In this document: piece by piece, positions 8,355 through 17,477 of the stretch | Position numbering within the stretch: position 1 is the first letter of the stretch | Layout: every line of letters begins with the position of its first letter | Assembly (NCBI RefSeq): GCF_007991615.1 | Contig: NZ_BJYR01000009.1 | Location: forward strand, 1-64,000 | Source: Novosphingobium sediminis | GTDB taxonomy: Bacteria; Pseudomonadota; Alphaproteobacteria; Sphingomonadales; Sphingomonadaceae | Direction: 5' to 3' | Length of the DNA stretch: 64,000 nt | Made by a program: the position numbers and the translations under genes | The notes under the pieces: generated by a model | The model's database searches: none | What the model was told of the DNA's origin: nothing | The model's input: only the letters and a program-made list of their open reading frames with translations

Positions 8355-9691
8355 GCGGCCGCGGGCTGACGGCAACGCTCGGCGTGCTGGCGGGGGCGCT
8401 GCTGGGATCTCCACCCGCCGCTGCCCAGTCCGAAGGGGCCGCCGCCAATGCCTACGATCGCACCGCGAGCGAACCGGGCACGATGGTCGCCGATACCGCG
8501 GTGCTGATCTACCAGGAAGACGATGACCGCGTCCGTGCGGTGGAGGCCGCATCCACGATCACGTGGAATGCCCCGGGCGGCGCAGTTGTCTCGGGCCGGC
8601 TCACGTATGATGCGCTCACCGGCGCGACACCCAACGGCGGAATCCGGTCGCGCTATGCGCAGAGCTTCTATCCGCCCAGCAAGACAGCCATTGGCGGCGG
8701 GCTCGGAACCAATCCCGATACGCAGACCGGCGCTTCGGGCCGCTATACCGTTCCGCCTGGCCAACTGCCGGTGGACAAGGGCTTCAAGGATCATCGCGAG
8801 GCCTATGACCTCGGCGTAACCCTGCCGCTTGCCGATGGCTTCAAGCTGAGCGTGGGCGGGGCGGCCTCGTTCGAGACCGATTTCACATCCTGGTCGACGC
8901 GCGCTTCGCTTGCCAAGGATCTGTGGAACAAGAACACCACGCTCTCGGTGGGCTTCAACTTTGAGCACGATACCGTGCGGCCCTTTACCGGAATTCCGCG
9001 CGCCCAGTCCTTCATGGGCGATCAGATTGCCGGGCGCTCACGCGTGAAGCGCGTTGCCAGCCTGGTCGCCGGGATCACCCAGATTCTCAGCCCGGACTGG
9101 CTCGTGCAGCTCAACTACAGCTACGGCATCAGCCGAGGCTATCACACCGATCCCTACAAGCTGTTCACGCTGGTAGACGGCGATACGGGCGATCCATTCT
9201 ACACCATCTACGAAGAGCGGCCGGGTGTCCGCCGACGCAGCAGCATCTACGGGGCGACAAAGTTCGCGCTCGGCTCGTCGGTCACCGATGCCTCGGTGCG
9301 TTGGTATCATGACAGCTGGGGCATCACAGCCCTGACCTGGTCGTTCTCCGAGCACTTGCCGGTGGGGAGGGCGGCCTATCTCGAGCCCGGGCTGAGATAC
9401 TACCACCAGACCGCCGCGCGTTTCTTTGCACCCTACCTGCGCGTCGATGAGCCCACCCCGCGCTACCTCAGTGCCGACAGCCGCCTCTCCCGTTTTCGCG
9501 CCTGGACCGTCTCGCTCAAGGCCGGTGCGCAGCTTACCCCGCGCCTTGAAATCTATGGCTTGGTAGAGCGCTACGTGCAGCGCGGGCTGCGCTTTGATCG
9601 ATCCGCCCCGGGCGTGCTGGCGCGGACCGATCTGTTTGCCGGAACCCGGTCGACGAGCGTGATCAGCGGGCTGCGCTATACCTGGCACTAG
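8345..9691 (+). CDS. DUF3570 outer-membrane beta-barrel with flavinylation motif
   Basis: A 448-aa protein with a signal peptide (cleavage near AAAQSE, residue about 28). Alternating amphipathic strands, rich in aromatic and charged residues, run to a C-terminal strand ending LRYTWH, as expected of an outer-membrane barrel. Near the mature N-terminus is DALTGAT (residues 89-95, bases 8609-8629). This matches the Dxx(S/T)GA(T/S) sequence on which ApbE attaches FMN through the last Thr/Ser in proteins such as NqrC and RnfG. apbE follows 14 bases downstream. The start is a GTG overlapping the DUF4266 gene. A flavinylated outer-membrane redox protein is inferred, not proven. Confidence 0.87.
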   Translation: MQLSGRGLTATLGVLAGALLGSPPAAAQSEGAAANAYDRTASEPGTMVADTAVLIYQEDDDRVRAVEAASTITWNAPGGAVVSGRLTYDALTGATPNGGIRSRYAQSFYPPSKTAIGGGLGTNPDTQTGASGRYTVPPGQLPVDKGFKDHREAYDLGVTLPLADGFKLSVGGAASFETDFTSWSTRASLAKDLWNKNTTLSVGFNFEHDTVRPFTGIPRAQSFMGDQIAGRSRVKRVASLVAGITQILSPDWLVQLNYSYGISRGYHTDPYKLFTLVDGDTGDPFYTIYEERPGVRRRSSIYGATKFALGSSVTDASVRWYHDSWGITALTWSFSEHLPVGRAAYLEPGLRYYHQTAARFFAPYLRVDEPTPRYLSADSRLSRFRAWTVSLKAGAQLTPRLEIYGLVERYVQRGLRFDRSAPGVLARTDLFAGTRSTSVISGLRYTWH

Positions 9692-9705
9692 GCGCAGGAC
9701 CGGCA

Positions 9706-10584
9706 ATGGCGAAAACAGTGAAACCGGCAGGGGTCCACAAGCATCGCTTCACCGCGATGGGCACGCCCTGCGAGGTGCAGGTGGAAACCCGCGACAGCCG
9801 GCTTGCTGCGGAACTCGGCCGGATCGGTGAAGCAGAGGCCCGGCGGATCGAGGAAAAGTACACGCGCTACAAGCCGACCGGGGTGGTCTGGGCGATCAAC
9901 AATGCCGGCGGCAAGCCGGTCGAGCTCGATGAAGAAGCCGCTGGCCTCATCGATTACGCCGCGCAGGTGCATGCCTTGAGCGAAGGGCGCTTCGATGTAA
10001 GCTCTGGCGTGTTGCGAGGCGCATGGACTTTCGATGGATCGGACCGGGTGCCTGAGCCTGAGCAGATCGCCGCGCTGATGCCGTTCGTCGGCTGGAACAA
10101 GGTGAGTTGGGAACGGCCGCGGCTGACCTTACCACTTGGGATGGAGCTCGATCTCGGCGGAATCTGCAAGGAATACGCGGTCGATCGGGCTGCCATGGCC
10201 ATCATGGCGGCGAGCGAATGCCCCGCCCTCATCAATTTCGGGGGCGATCTGCGCACCACGCGGGGAAAGAGCGGCGGCCCTTGGGCGGTGGCGATCGAAG
10301 CGCTCGACCCGGCCAAGTCCGCGGGCGGTCTCTTGCAGATCGGCGAAGGTGCAATCGCGACGAGCGGGGATGCCAAGCGCTTCCTGCTGAAGGCGGGCAA
10401 GCGTTACAGTCACATCCTCGATCCGCGCACCGGTTGGCCGGTGGAGAATCCGCCGCGCTCGGTCACCGTGGCGGCGCGGACTTGTGTCCAGGCCGGCACG
10501 CTGTCCACCCTTGCCATGTTGCTGGGGCCGGAGGCGGAAGTATTTCTCAAGGCGGAGAAAGCAGAAGCCTGGGTGCTCTGGTAA
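9706..10584 (+). CDS. apbE: FAD:protein FMN transferase
   Basis: A 292-aa ApbE-family enzyme that moves FMN from FAD to a Thr/Ser of exported proteins using Mg2+. Recognisable elements are FTAMGTPCEV near the start, the DLGGICKEYAVD motif (usually DLGGIAKGYAVD), NFGGDLRTT, ATSGD, and SHILDPRTGWP followed by a conserved Ala-rich stretch. No lipobox or cleavable signal peptide is apparent, unlike many periplasmic ApbE proteins. It either works before export or uses an unrecognised route. It ends a four-gene operon and its likely substrate is the DUF3570 protein just upstream. Confidence 0.9.
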   Translation: MAKTVKPAGVHKHRFTAMGTPCEVQVETRDSRLAAELGRIGEAEARRIEEKYTRYKPTGVVWAINNAGGKPVELDEEAAGLIDYAAQVHALSEGRFDVSSGVLRGAWTFDGSDRVPEPEQIAALMPFVGWNKVSWERPRLTLPLGMELDLGGICKEYAVDRAAMAIMAASECPALINFGGDLRTTRGKSGGPWAVAIEALDPAKSAGGLLQIGEGAIATSGDAKRFLLKAGKRYSHILDPRTGWPVENPPRSVTVAARTCVQAGTLSTLAMLLGPEAEVFLKAEKAEAWVLW

Positions 10585-10682
10585 CCGCGCTTACTTACCC
10601 CGAGTAACAACATGTCAATCATCAGTGAGTTAGAAGCCCTCTTGCACAGCGGAACGTGCATCTTCCGGAAGGCTCCGGTTGG

Positions 10683-11387
10683 ATGCGCAAGGGGAAACGA
10701 GGCTTGGCACAGGAACAGCAACTGCCGGGAAGCTCCCGACAGAATCAGATGGGTGCGCCCCCCGGTTCGGAGCTTCGCTCCGCACCGCGCTATGCCCTGC
10801 TGATTCGCACCGCCAAGATCATTGCCGATGGGCGCGAGTTTCTCTGCATTATCCGCGACGCGTCGGTGTCCGGGCTGAAGATCCGCCTGTTTTCGCCCCT
10901 GCCGCATGCGCGCGATCTTGCCGTGGAACTGATGACCGGGGACCGTTATCCCGTCGAGCTGGTCTGGCAGGCGGATGACTATGCCGGGCTGCGCTTCCCG
11001 CAGGAAATCGATGTCGAACGGCTGCTCGACGAATCGCGGGGCGCATTCCCCAAGCGGCAGATCCGGCTGCAGATCGTCCTCAGCGGCGTGCTCCATTCGG
11101 GCGGTGAGGCAATCCCCGTCTCGTTCCACAATCTGTCGCAGCAAGGCGCCTGCATCGATTCGGAAAAGTGGCTCCTGATGAATGAGCTGGTCCGCCTCGA
11201 AACCGGGGTTACGCAGCCGCTCTATGCCAAGGTCCGCTGGCGCAGCCATCCGCGCTATGGCCTGATCTTCGAACACACCTTCCGGCTTGAAGAACTGGCC
11301 CGAATTTCCGCGCCGCTGCAGTTCGCGGAAGCTCTCGAAGAGCACGCCAGGTCTCGCGGCGATCAGCCTTCTGCCGGCGAAGCCTGA
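10683..11387 (+). CDS. Tandem PilZ-domain protein
   Basis: A 234-aa cytoplasmic protein with two PilZ-like halves. The first has RSAPR followed by DASVSG (the RxxxR...DxSxxG c-di-GMP signature). The second has KRQIR followed by NLSQQG, a slightly degenerate copy, and ends with CVRWRSHPRYGLIFE-like segments. PilZ domains bind cyclic-di-GMP and act on motility, exopolysaccharide or adhesion machinery. The ATG at 10683 has GGAAGG upstream; a GTG at 10656 would add nine residues. The downstream glycan-related genes make surface polysaccharide a reasonable target, but that is inference. Confidence 0.8.
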   Translation: MRKGKRGLAQEQQLPGSSRQNQMGAPPGSELRSAPRYALLIRTAKIIADGREFLCIIRDASVSGLKIRLFSPLPHARDLAVELMTGDRYPVELVWQADDYAGLRFPQEIDVERLLDESRGAFPKRQIRLQIVLSGVLHSGGEAIPVSFHNLSQQGACIDSEKWLLMNELVRLETGVTQPLYAKVRWRSHPRYGLIFEHTFRLEELARISAPLQFAEALEEHARSRGDQPSAGEA

Positions 11388-11420
11388 CAGGCGCGGGTTT
11401 CGCGGAACCCGCGCGGATTG

Positions 11421-11435
11421 TTAACTGTCTCTTAG
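11421..11435 (+). promoter_or_regulatory. Candidate CtrA site
   Basis: TTAA, seven bases, then TTAG lies about 55 bases before the flavoprotein start. It differs by one base from the CtrA consensus TTAA-N7-TTAA. CtrA is encoded in this window. Weak evidence from one site. Confidence 0.25.
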
Positions 11436-11489
11436 CCATTTTCGTTCACTTCCGTTGCCAAGGCATGAACGCTTGAGCGGGAGCTAGCG

Positions 11490-13103
11490 ATGGGTAACGG
11501 TTTCACGGGTCTGCAGGGGGATAGCAGCGAGGTCCAGGTCGATGTGGCGATCATCGGCGCAGGACCTGCGGGGCTGACTGCCGGCTACCTGCTTTCCAAG
11601 AAGGGCCTCAAGGTCGCGATCATCGAGAAGGACACGCGCTACGTCGGCGGCATCAGCCGCACGGTCGAGCACGAGGGTTACCGCTTCGATATCGGTGGCC
11701 ACCGCTTCTTCTCGAAGTCGCAGCAGGTTGTCGATCTGTGGAACGAGATCCTGCCGGACGATTTCATCCAGCGCCCGCGCATGAGCCGCATCTACTACGA
11801 GGGTAAGTTCTACTCGTATCCGCTGCGCGCCTTCGAAGCGCTCAACAACCTTGGTATCTGGCGCTCCACCACCTGCATGGCGAGCTATGCTTGGACGAAG
11901 CTGTTCCCGATCAAGGAAGTGAAGAGCTTCGAGGACTGGACCAGCAATCAGTTCGGCAAGAAGCTCTATTCGATCTTCTTCAAGACCTACACCGAGAAGG
12001 TGTGGGGCATGCCCTGCAACGAAATGAGCGCCGACTGGGCCGCGCAGCGCATCAAGGGCCTCTCGCTCGGCGCTGCGGTGCTCGATGGCCTCAAGCGCAG
12101 CCTCGGGCTCAACAAGCGCCCGAACGACGGCATGCAGACCAAGACCCTGCTCGAGACCTTCCGCTATCCGCGTCAGGGCCCGGGCATGATGTGGGAAGCC
12201 GCGCGCGACAAGGTCGTCGCCGCTGGCAGCCACGTCCTCATGGGTCACTCGATGAAGCAGCTGGCGAGCGACGGTCAGGGCGGCTGGCGCCTTTCGGCGA
12301 CCCGCGCCGAAGACGGCGGCGAGACGGTGATCCGCGCCAAGCACGCGATCAGCTCTGCGCCGATGCGCGAACTCGCGGCCCGCCTGCATCCGCTGCCGGC
12401 GACGACGCTGGAGGCAAGCCGCCTCAAGTACCGCGACTTCCTGACCGTGGCGCTCAAGATCCAGAGCGAGGACCTGTTCCCGGACAACTGGATCTACATC
12501 CACGACAGCAAGGTCCGTGTCGGCCGCGTCCAGAACTTCCGCTCGTGGTCGCCGGAAATGGTGCCCGACGAAAGCGTGGCCTGCGTCGGCCTCGAATACT
12601 TCTGCTTCGAGGGCGATGACCTCTGGGCTTCGAGCGACGAAGACCTGATCAAGCTCGCGACGAAGGAAATGGACATCCTCGGCCTCGTCGATCCCGCCAA
12701 GGTGATCGGCGGCGCAGTGGTCCGTCAGGAAAAGGCCTACCCGGTCTACGACGACGAATATGCCGCCAATGTTGCCGCGATGCGCGAGGAACTGGAAGCC
12801 AGCCACCCCACGCTGCACCTCGTTGGCCGCAACGGTATGCACCGCTACAACAACCAGGACCACGCGATGATGACCGCGATGCTCACGGTCGAGAACATCA
12901 TCGCCGGCCACCGCGTGTACGACATCTGGTGCGTGAACGAGGATGCCGAGTATCACGAGGCTGGCGACGAGGGTGCGCAGAGCAGCATCCCGGCGCGCAC
13001 CGTGACCGAGGACCAGGCCGCTGCACTGAACTCGCTGCGCGAAGTGCCGACGCGGATCACCGGGTCCGAGGCGGCCACCGACACGGATCGCGCTGCGGCC
13101 TGA
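11490..13103 (+). CDS. UDP-galactopyranose-mutase-like FAD oxidoreductase
   Basis: A 537-aa soluble flavoprotein. The FAD-binding [13 protein letters not shown] lies at residues about 22-34, followed by the GGISRTV region and GGHRFFSK, which resembles UDP-galactopyranose mutase and protoporphyrinogen-oxidase-like amine oxidoreductases. The C-terminal [16 protein letters not shown] segment closes the FAD site. Such proteins are often found beside GtrA and membrane glycosyltransferases, as here, and are thought to modify lipid- or nucleotide-linked sugars. The last 40 residues are an acidic/Ala-rich tail. GGAGCTAGCG upstream is a fair ribosome site. Confidence 0.83.
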   Translation: MGNGFTGLQGDSSEVQVDVAIIGAGPAGLTAGYLLSKKGLKVAIIEKDTRYVGGISRTVEHEGYRFDIGGHRFFSKSQQVVDLWNEILPDDFIQRPRMSRIYYEGKFYSYPLRAFEALNNLGIWRSTTCMASYAWTKLFPIKEVKSFEDWTSNQFGKKLYSIFFKTYTEKVWGMPCNEMSADWAAQRIKGLSLGAAVLDGLKRSLGLNKRPNDGMQTKTLLETFRYPRQGPGMMWEAARDKVVAAGSHVLMGHSMKQLASDGQGGWRLSATRAEDGGETVIRAKHAISSAPMRELAARLHPLPATTLEASRLKYRDFLTVALKIQSEDLFPDNWIYIHDSKVRVGRVQNFRSWSPEMVPDESVACVGLEYFCFEGDDLWASSDEDLIKLATKEMDILGLVDPAKVIGGAVVRQEKAYPVYDDEYAANVAAMREELEASHPTLHLVGRNGMHRYNNQDHAMMTAMLTVENIIAGHRVYDIWCVNEDAEYHEAGDEGAQSSIPARTVTEDQAAALNSLREVPTRITGSEAATDTDRAAA

Positions 13104-13153
13104 TCGCTATCGTCCTCGCTTATCCGTGATGCCGCGCTGAACAGGATTGCACC

Positions 13154-13567
13154 GTGACCGTGCTCGATATCGCTCCGCTCAACCGCCTCCGCCAACTCGT
13201 GCTGGCGCGCTATATCCTTGCCAGCGTTGGCGCACTGGCGGTGGACATGGGCACGTTCCGGGCGCTGCTTTCCGCCGGAATGACTCCGGTAACAGCATCG
13301 GCCATCGGTTATTCGATCGGCATCGCGGTTCACTGGGTCCTCTCCAGCCGCAAGGTCTTTGCGGATCAGGTTGCGGCCGGCGGGATCGCGCGGACGCGGC
13401 AGAAGGCGATGTTCGTTGTTTCGGCCCTGATCGGCCTTGCCGTCACGACCATGATCGTTGGCGGGGCCAGCGCGGCCGGGCTCGATCCCAGCATTGCCAA
13501 GCTCTGCGCCATTGTCGTGAGCTTCACGGTGACCTGGTTGCTGCGCAAGCGCGTGGTGTTCCGCTGA
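13154..13567 (+). CDS. GtrA family membrane protein
   Basis: A 137-aa protein with four predicted membrane helices. The family pattern is clear: RYILASVGALAVDMGTF in helix 1, YSIGIAVHWVLSSRKVF in helix 2, and a last helix ending TWLLRKRVVFR. GtrA proteins are thought to flip or hold undecaprenyl-phosphate sugars for glycosyltransferases of surface polysaccharides. It starts at a GTG, and its stop overlaps the next gene's ATG by one base, so the two are surely cotranscribed. Confidence 0.9.
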   Translation: MTVLDIAPLNRLRQLVLARYILASVGALAVDMGTFRALLSAGMTPVTASAIGYSIGIAVHWVLSSRKVFADQVAAGGIARTRQKAMFVVSALIGLAVTTMIVGGASAAGLDPSIAKLCAIVVSFTVTWLLRKRVVFR

Positions 13568-15411
13568 TGGCGACGCTCTACGCCGAGGGTGATGCCGCCC
13601 GGCCGCAATCCAACTCCGTCACTGATCCTGCCAAGGGACCGCAGCTGCGCGTGCTGATTACCTGGGCGCTGCTGTCGGTGACGATGATCGTCATCAACCT
13701 CAACCTCATCACGATGATGCGCTTCGGCGATCCTGATGATGCGCTTCGCCTGCTGCAGGTCCGCGATCTGCTCGCCGGGCAATCGTGGTTCGATGTGCAC
13801 CAGTATCGCATCGCCGCGCCCGAAGGCGTCGCCATGCATTGGTCGCGACTGGTCGATGTGCCTATCGCGGGCATGATCCTGCTGCTGCGCCCGCTGCTCG
13901 GCACCGCAATGGCCGAAACGGCAACGGTGATTATCGTGCCGCTGCTGACTTTGCTCTGCGCCATGACGCTGCTCGGGCGACTGGCAGCGCGCTGGTTCAA
14001 TGATGAAGTCGTGGCGCTGTCCGGCCTGATGATCGGCCTCTCGCCCGCGGTTCTGTGCCAGTTTACCCCGATGCGCATCGATCATCACGGCTGGCAGATC
14101 GTGCTGGCATTGACGGCACTGAGCGGCCTTCATGCCCGTAATGCGCGTCAGGGCGGCATCGTGATCGGCCTGTCACTCGCGGCGCTTCTCGCCATCTCGA
14201 TCGAGGGGCTGCCGCTGACGGCGCTGTTCCTCGGCATCTGCGCCTTGCGCGGACTGCGCGCACCGCAAAGCCGGTTTGATTGGTTCGCTGCTTCTGCGGG
14301 CACGCTGGCACTGGGCAGCGCGGCGATCTTCCTCGGCACGCGCGGAACCTATGACCTCGTAACCCATTGCGATGCGATCTCGCCGGTCCATCTGGCGCTG
14401 CTCGGCTGGGTCGCGACCGGCGCTGCGGTGCTGCATTTCGCTGCACCGCGCACGCTGGTCGGCCAGCTCGGTGCGCTGGGCGTGATGGGGCTGGGGGCCG
14501 CAGCGATCATGTTCGGCGTGGCGCCGGAATGCCGCGGCGGCGCGTTCGTCATGCTCGATCCGCTGGTGAAGCGCTATTGGTACGATTCGGTGGCTGAAGG
14601 CATGCCCTTCTGGCACACCGCCGCCCCGATGGCGGCAGCGATCGCGGCGGGGCCGCTCGTCGGGCTCTACGGCGTCTACCGCCTGTGGCGCGAAGCTGGC
14701 GATGCCCGTACGCGTCTGCTCTGGCTCGATCACATGCTGCTCCTTGCAGGGGCATGGCTGATCGGCCTCGCCGTCGCGCGTGCTTCGGCCACTGCCCTTG
14801 TCTTTGCCGCCGTCCCGGCCGCAGCGCTCATCATGCGCGGAGTCTATCACTTGCGCTCGGTGCCGATCCTGCCCCGTCTCGGTGGCTATGCGATCGTGAT
14901 TTCCCTCCTGGCGCCCGGGCTGCCGGTGGTCGTCGCAATGAGTGCGGCCGCGCCCTTGATGGCCAAGGCATCCAGCGGCCACCTCGAAAAGTCGGTAGGC
15001 GGTGTTACGCTCGGGTCGCTCGGCATCTCCAAGTGCCGGTATGACGTGGCAGGCCGTGCGCTCAACCAGTTGCCAGCTGTCGATATCTTCGCGCCTCTCG
15101 ATATCGGGCCGGATCTTATCGTGAAGTCGCACGACCGCGTGATCGCGACAGGGCACCACCGCGGTGCGGCCGGGATGCACGATGTGATTGCCGCCTTCAT
15201 GGCCTCGCCTGATGAGGCCCATGCCCTGATCCGCAAGCGGCATGCCAGCCTCGTCGCCGTCTGCCCGGATATCTACGAGCCTTCGGTCTATGCCGCGCGT
15301 GCGCCGCAGGGACTCATGGCTGATCTGCTCAGGGATCGACCGCCAGTCTGGTTGCAGCCCGTCGATATTGCGCCGGGCTCGCACATCAAGTTCTGGCGGG
15401 TGGTGAACTGA
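13567..15411 (+). CDS. Large GT-C-like membrane glycosyltransferase (putative)
   Basis: A 614-aa integral membrane protein with about 11 helices. After the first helix comes an acidic DPDD (residues 55-58) in the first periplasmic loop, followed by QVRDLLAGQSWFDVHQYR. This resembles the catalytic-loop arrangement of GT-C enzymes (STT3, PMT, ArnT type), which use lipid-phosphate-linked sugars. The last ~140 residues form a soluble periplasmic-like domain. The coupled GtrA gene supports a lipid-linked sugar donor. The exact family and product are not recognisable by eye. Confidence 0.72.
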   Translation: MATLYAEGDAARPQSNSVTDPAKGPQLRVLITWALLSVTMIVINLNLITMMRFGDPDDALRLLQVRDLLAGQSWFDVHQYRIAAPEGVAMHWSRLVDVPIAGMILLLRPLLGTAMAETATVIIVPLLTLLCAMTLLGRLAARWFNDEVVALSGLMIGLSPAVLCQFTPMRIDHHGWQIVLALTALSGLHARNARQGGIVIGLSLAALLAISIEGLPLTALFLGICALRGLRAPQSRFDWFAASAGTLALGSAAIFLGTRGTYDLVTHCDAISPVHLALLGWVATGAAVLHFAAPRTLVGQLGALGVMGLGAAAIMFGVAPECRGGAFVMLDPLVKRYWYDSVAEGMPFWHTAAPMAAAIAAGPLVGLYGVYRLWREAGDARTRLLWLDHMLLLAGAWLIGLAVARASATALVFAAVPAAALIMRGVYHLRSVPILPRLGGYAIVISLLAPGLPVVVAMSAAAPLMAKASSGHLEKSVGGVTLGSLGISKCRYDVAGRALNQLPAVDIFAPLDIGPDLIVKSHDRVIATGHHRGAAGMHDVIAAFMASPDEAHALIRKRHASLVAVCPDIYEPSVYAARAPQGLMADLLRDRPPVWLQPVDIAPGSHIKFWRVVN

Positions 15412-15417
15412 AGCCCT

Positions 15418-16203
15418 TCAGGCCGGTTCGCGCAAGGTAACCCAGATCGGAGCGTGGTCGCTCGCCTTTTCGCGCCCGCGATAGGCCTTGTCGACCCCGG
15501 CACCGACCATCCGGTCCGCCAGTTCGGGAGAAAGCAGCGCGTAATCGATGCGAAAGCCGTGATCGCGCTGCCAGGCGCCCGCCTGATAGTCCCAGAACGT
15601 CCACAGCCCGCCGCGCGGATGGTGCAGATCGAGCGCGTCGGTCCAGCCGTCGTTGAGCAGTCGGCGGTAGGCATCGCGTGATTCGGGCTGCATCAGCGCA
15701 TCGCTGGCCATCGCGCGGACGTCCCACACGTCCTTGTCTTCCGGGATCACGTTGTAGTCCCCGATGACGAGCGCGGGGACTTCTTCTGCCGCGATCTCGG
15801 CCATGCGGCGGCGCAGTCGCTCCATCCAGCGCAGCTTGTAATCGAACTTTGGCCCCGGCTGCGGATTGCCGTTGGGGAGATAGATGCAGACCACGCGCAG
15901 GCCAAAGACATCGGCCTCGAGGTAACGCGAATGCTCGTCCTCCGGCTCTCCGGCGAGCCCGCGTTGCACTTCGACCGGCGTGGTTCCGTCCGCAAGGATG
16001 GCGACGCCGTTGAAGCCCTTCTGCCCGTGCCAGATCGCGTGATAACCGATCTTCTCGAACTCGGCGGCGGGGAAATCCGCGTCCTGCGTCTTGATTTCCT
16101 GCAGGCAAGCCACGGATGGGCGGGTTTCCTCGAGCCATTCCAGCAGCCGGGGGAGCCGCGCCTTGATCCCGTTGATGTTGAAGGAAGCGACCTTGATCGT
16201 CAC
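15418..16203 (-). CDS. xthA: Exodeoxyribonuclease III
   Basis: A 261-aa EEP-fold nuclease with the full catalytic set: SFNINGIKAR, LQEIKTQD (metal-binding Glu), GDYNVIPEDKDV (catalytic Asp/Asn), HGFRIDYALLS and SDHAPIWVTL (final His). It removes 3' blocks and cuts abasic sites during base-excision repair. Its GTG start overlaps the erpA stop by 4 bases. It converges with the GT-C-like gene, leaving only six bases between the stops. Confidence 0.95.
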   Translation of the reverse strand: MTIKVASFNINGIKARLPRLLEWLEETRPSVACLQEIKTQDADFPAAEFEKIGYHAIWHGQKGFNGVAILADGTTPVEVQRGLAGEPEDEHSRYLEADVFGLRVVCIYLPNGNPQPGPKFDYKLRWMERLRRRMAEIAAEEVPALVIGDYNVIPEDKDVWDVRAMASDALMQPESRDAYRRLLNDGWTDALDLHHPRGGLWTFWDYQAGAWQRDHGFRIDYALLSPELADRMVGAGVDKAYRGREKASDHAPIWVTLREPA

Positions 16204-16553
16204 ACCGAAAAGCTCGCGCCGCAGCCGCAGCCCGACGTTGCCTGCGGGTTGGTGACGCGGAAGGCCGCGCCGCCGAGTGATTCGATGTACTCAACCGTGG
16301 CGCCGGCGATGAGATCGAGGCTCATCGCATCCACCAGCAGTCGCACGCCGTCGGTTTCCGCCACGAGGTCGTCTGCCTCCGGCTCACCGCCCATCTCGAA
16401 CTTGTATTGAAAGCCCGAGCAACCGCCGCCTTCGACTGCAAGACGCAGCACGGCAGGACGGTTTTGCTTGGCGGCAATCGCGGCGACGCGCGCAGCCGCG
16501 CTGGGGGCGAGCGTGACACCGGCAAGCGCCGGTTCGGAGAGCGTCGTGGTCAT
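16200..16553 (-). CDS. erpA: A-type iron-sulfur carrier
   Basis: A 117-aa HesB/IscA-fold protein with the three conserved cysteines (GGGCSGFQY, then SGCGCG near the end) that carry a [2Fe-2S]/[4Fe-4S] cluster to target apoproteins. The ErpA-type symbol is the best fit for the sequence, but IscA and SufA paralogs are hard to separate by eye. Translationally coupled to xthA downstream. Confidence 0.87.
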   Translation of the reverse strand: MTTTLSEPALAGVTLAPSAAARVAAIAAKQNRPAVLRLAVEGGGCSGFQYKFEMGGEPEADDLVAETDGVRLLVDAMSLDLIAGATVEYIESLGGAAFRVTNPQATSGCGCGASFSV

Positions 16554-16589
16554 GTCTCCAAGATAGGCCGCCTGGGCGGCCCGCTCAAG

Positions 16590-17021
16590 TCATGCCGTCT
16601 GGATATATTCCCGAAGCGCTTCTGCTTCAGCTTCGATGCGGTCGATCCGGAACTTCACGAGGTCGCCGATCGAGACGAAGCCGACCATCTTGCCCTTGTC
16701 GATCACCGGCAGATGGCGAATACGCCGCCGCGTCATCAGCGCGAGCGCTTCAAGCGCGCTCTGGTCCGGGCTCACCGAGATCACCGGCGCGGTCATCACA
16801 TCGCGCACGCGCATCTGCAGCGCGGCGGCACCGTGGGTCTTGAGCGCGTAGAGCACATCGCGTTCTGAAAATATTCCGGCCACTTCGCTCCCGGCATCGG
16901 TAACCGGCAAAGCCCCGATCCGGCGCGTGGCAAGAGTTTCAACTGCGTCCGCCACAAGGTCGTCGGCATGGCAGTGCCATACCTCTCCCGCACGGCCGGC
17001 GATCATCAACGCGATCGACAT
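16590..17021 (-). CDS. CBS-domain protein
   Basis: A 143-aa cytoplasmic protein made of two CBS motifs (residues about 8-65 and 75-130). They carry ETLATRRIGALPVTD, IFSERDVLYAL, DVMTAPVISVSPDQ and RIRHLPVIDKGKMVGFVSIGD. A pair of CBS motifs forms one Bateman module that binds adenine nucleotides. No enzymatic domain is attached, so it is probably a stand-alone regulator. The ATG at 17021 has an excellent AGGAGG six bases upstream. A much longer frame upstream is an artefact of GC bias. Confidence 0.92.
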   Translation of the reverse strand: MSIALMIAGRAGEVWHCHADDLVADAVETLATRRIGALPVTDAGSEVAGIFSERDVLYALKTHGAAALQMRVRDVMTAPVISVSPDQSALEALALMTRRRIRHLPVIDKGKMVGFVSIGDLVKFRIDRIEAEAEALREYIQTA

Positions 17022-17150
17022 GGTATCCTCCTTCCCCCACCCGGGGAGATCCCACTTTTCCGGCAAGTCGTTCCAATGCTTGCCGATTCGCTGATAATGC
17101 CACCAAAGGGCAGGCGGGGAAAGCAGTTGCCTTGGCAAGACGGGCAGCGC

Positions 17151-17474
17151 ATGGAAACGGGCATGGCCAAGCCCGTTCGCCCTTCGCCGCTCGATGATCC
17201 TGACTACGCGGAATTCGCGTGGGGGCGCTACTTCCAGGTCATGCGCTGGATGGGCCTGCTCACGCTCGTGGTGATGGCCGCCGCCGCCTGGTATCTCTAC
17301 GCATCGGTCGGTCTGGTCTCGATCCATCTCTATATCGCGGCGATGCTCGGCATTGGCCTGACGATGATGCTGATGTCCGCGCTGATGGGCCTCGTTTTCC
17401 TCTCCAGCGGCACCGGGCACGACGAAGCTGTCGATAATGGCCTCGAGCAGCACGTCGATTCTTGGTGGAAATGA
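17151..17474 (+). CDS. Small membrane protein of unknown function
   Basis: About 107 aa with a hydrophilic N-terminus (KPVRPSPLDDPDYAEFAWG) and two hydrophobic helices (residues about 36-56 and 62-86) connected by a short turn, then a polar tail ending DSWWK. I do not recognise the family. An alternative ATG at 17163 would start it at MAKPVRPS. It is divergent from the CBS gene and convergent with the ferredoxin gene. Confidence 0.65.
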   Translation: METGMAKPVRPSPLDDPDYAEFAWGRYFQVMRWMGLLTLVVMAAAAWYLYASVGLVSIHLYIAAMLGIGLTMMLMSALMGLVFLSSGTGHDEAVDNGLEQHVDSWWK

Positions 17475-17477
17475 GGA

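Noticed and set aside
16590..17453. A longer CBS protein of 287 residues
   Set aside because: The extra upstream part overlaps the small membrane protein gene and lacks similarity; AGGAGG marks the start at 17021.
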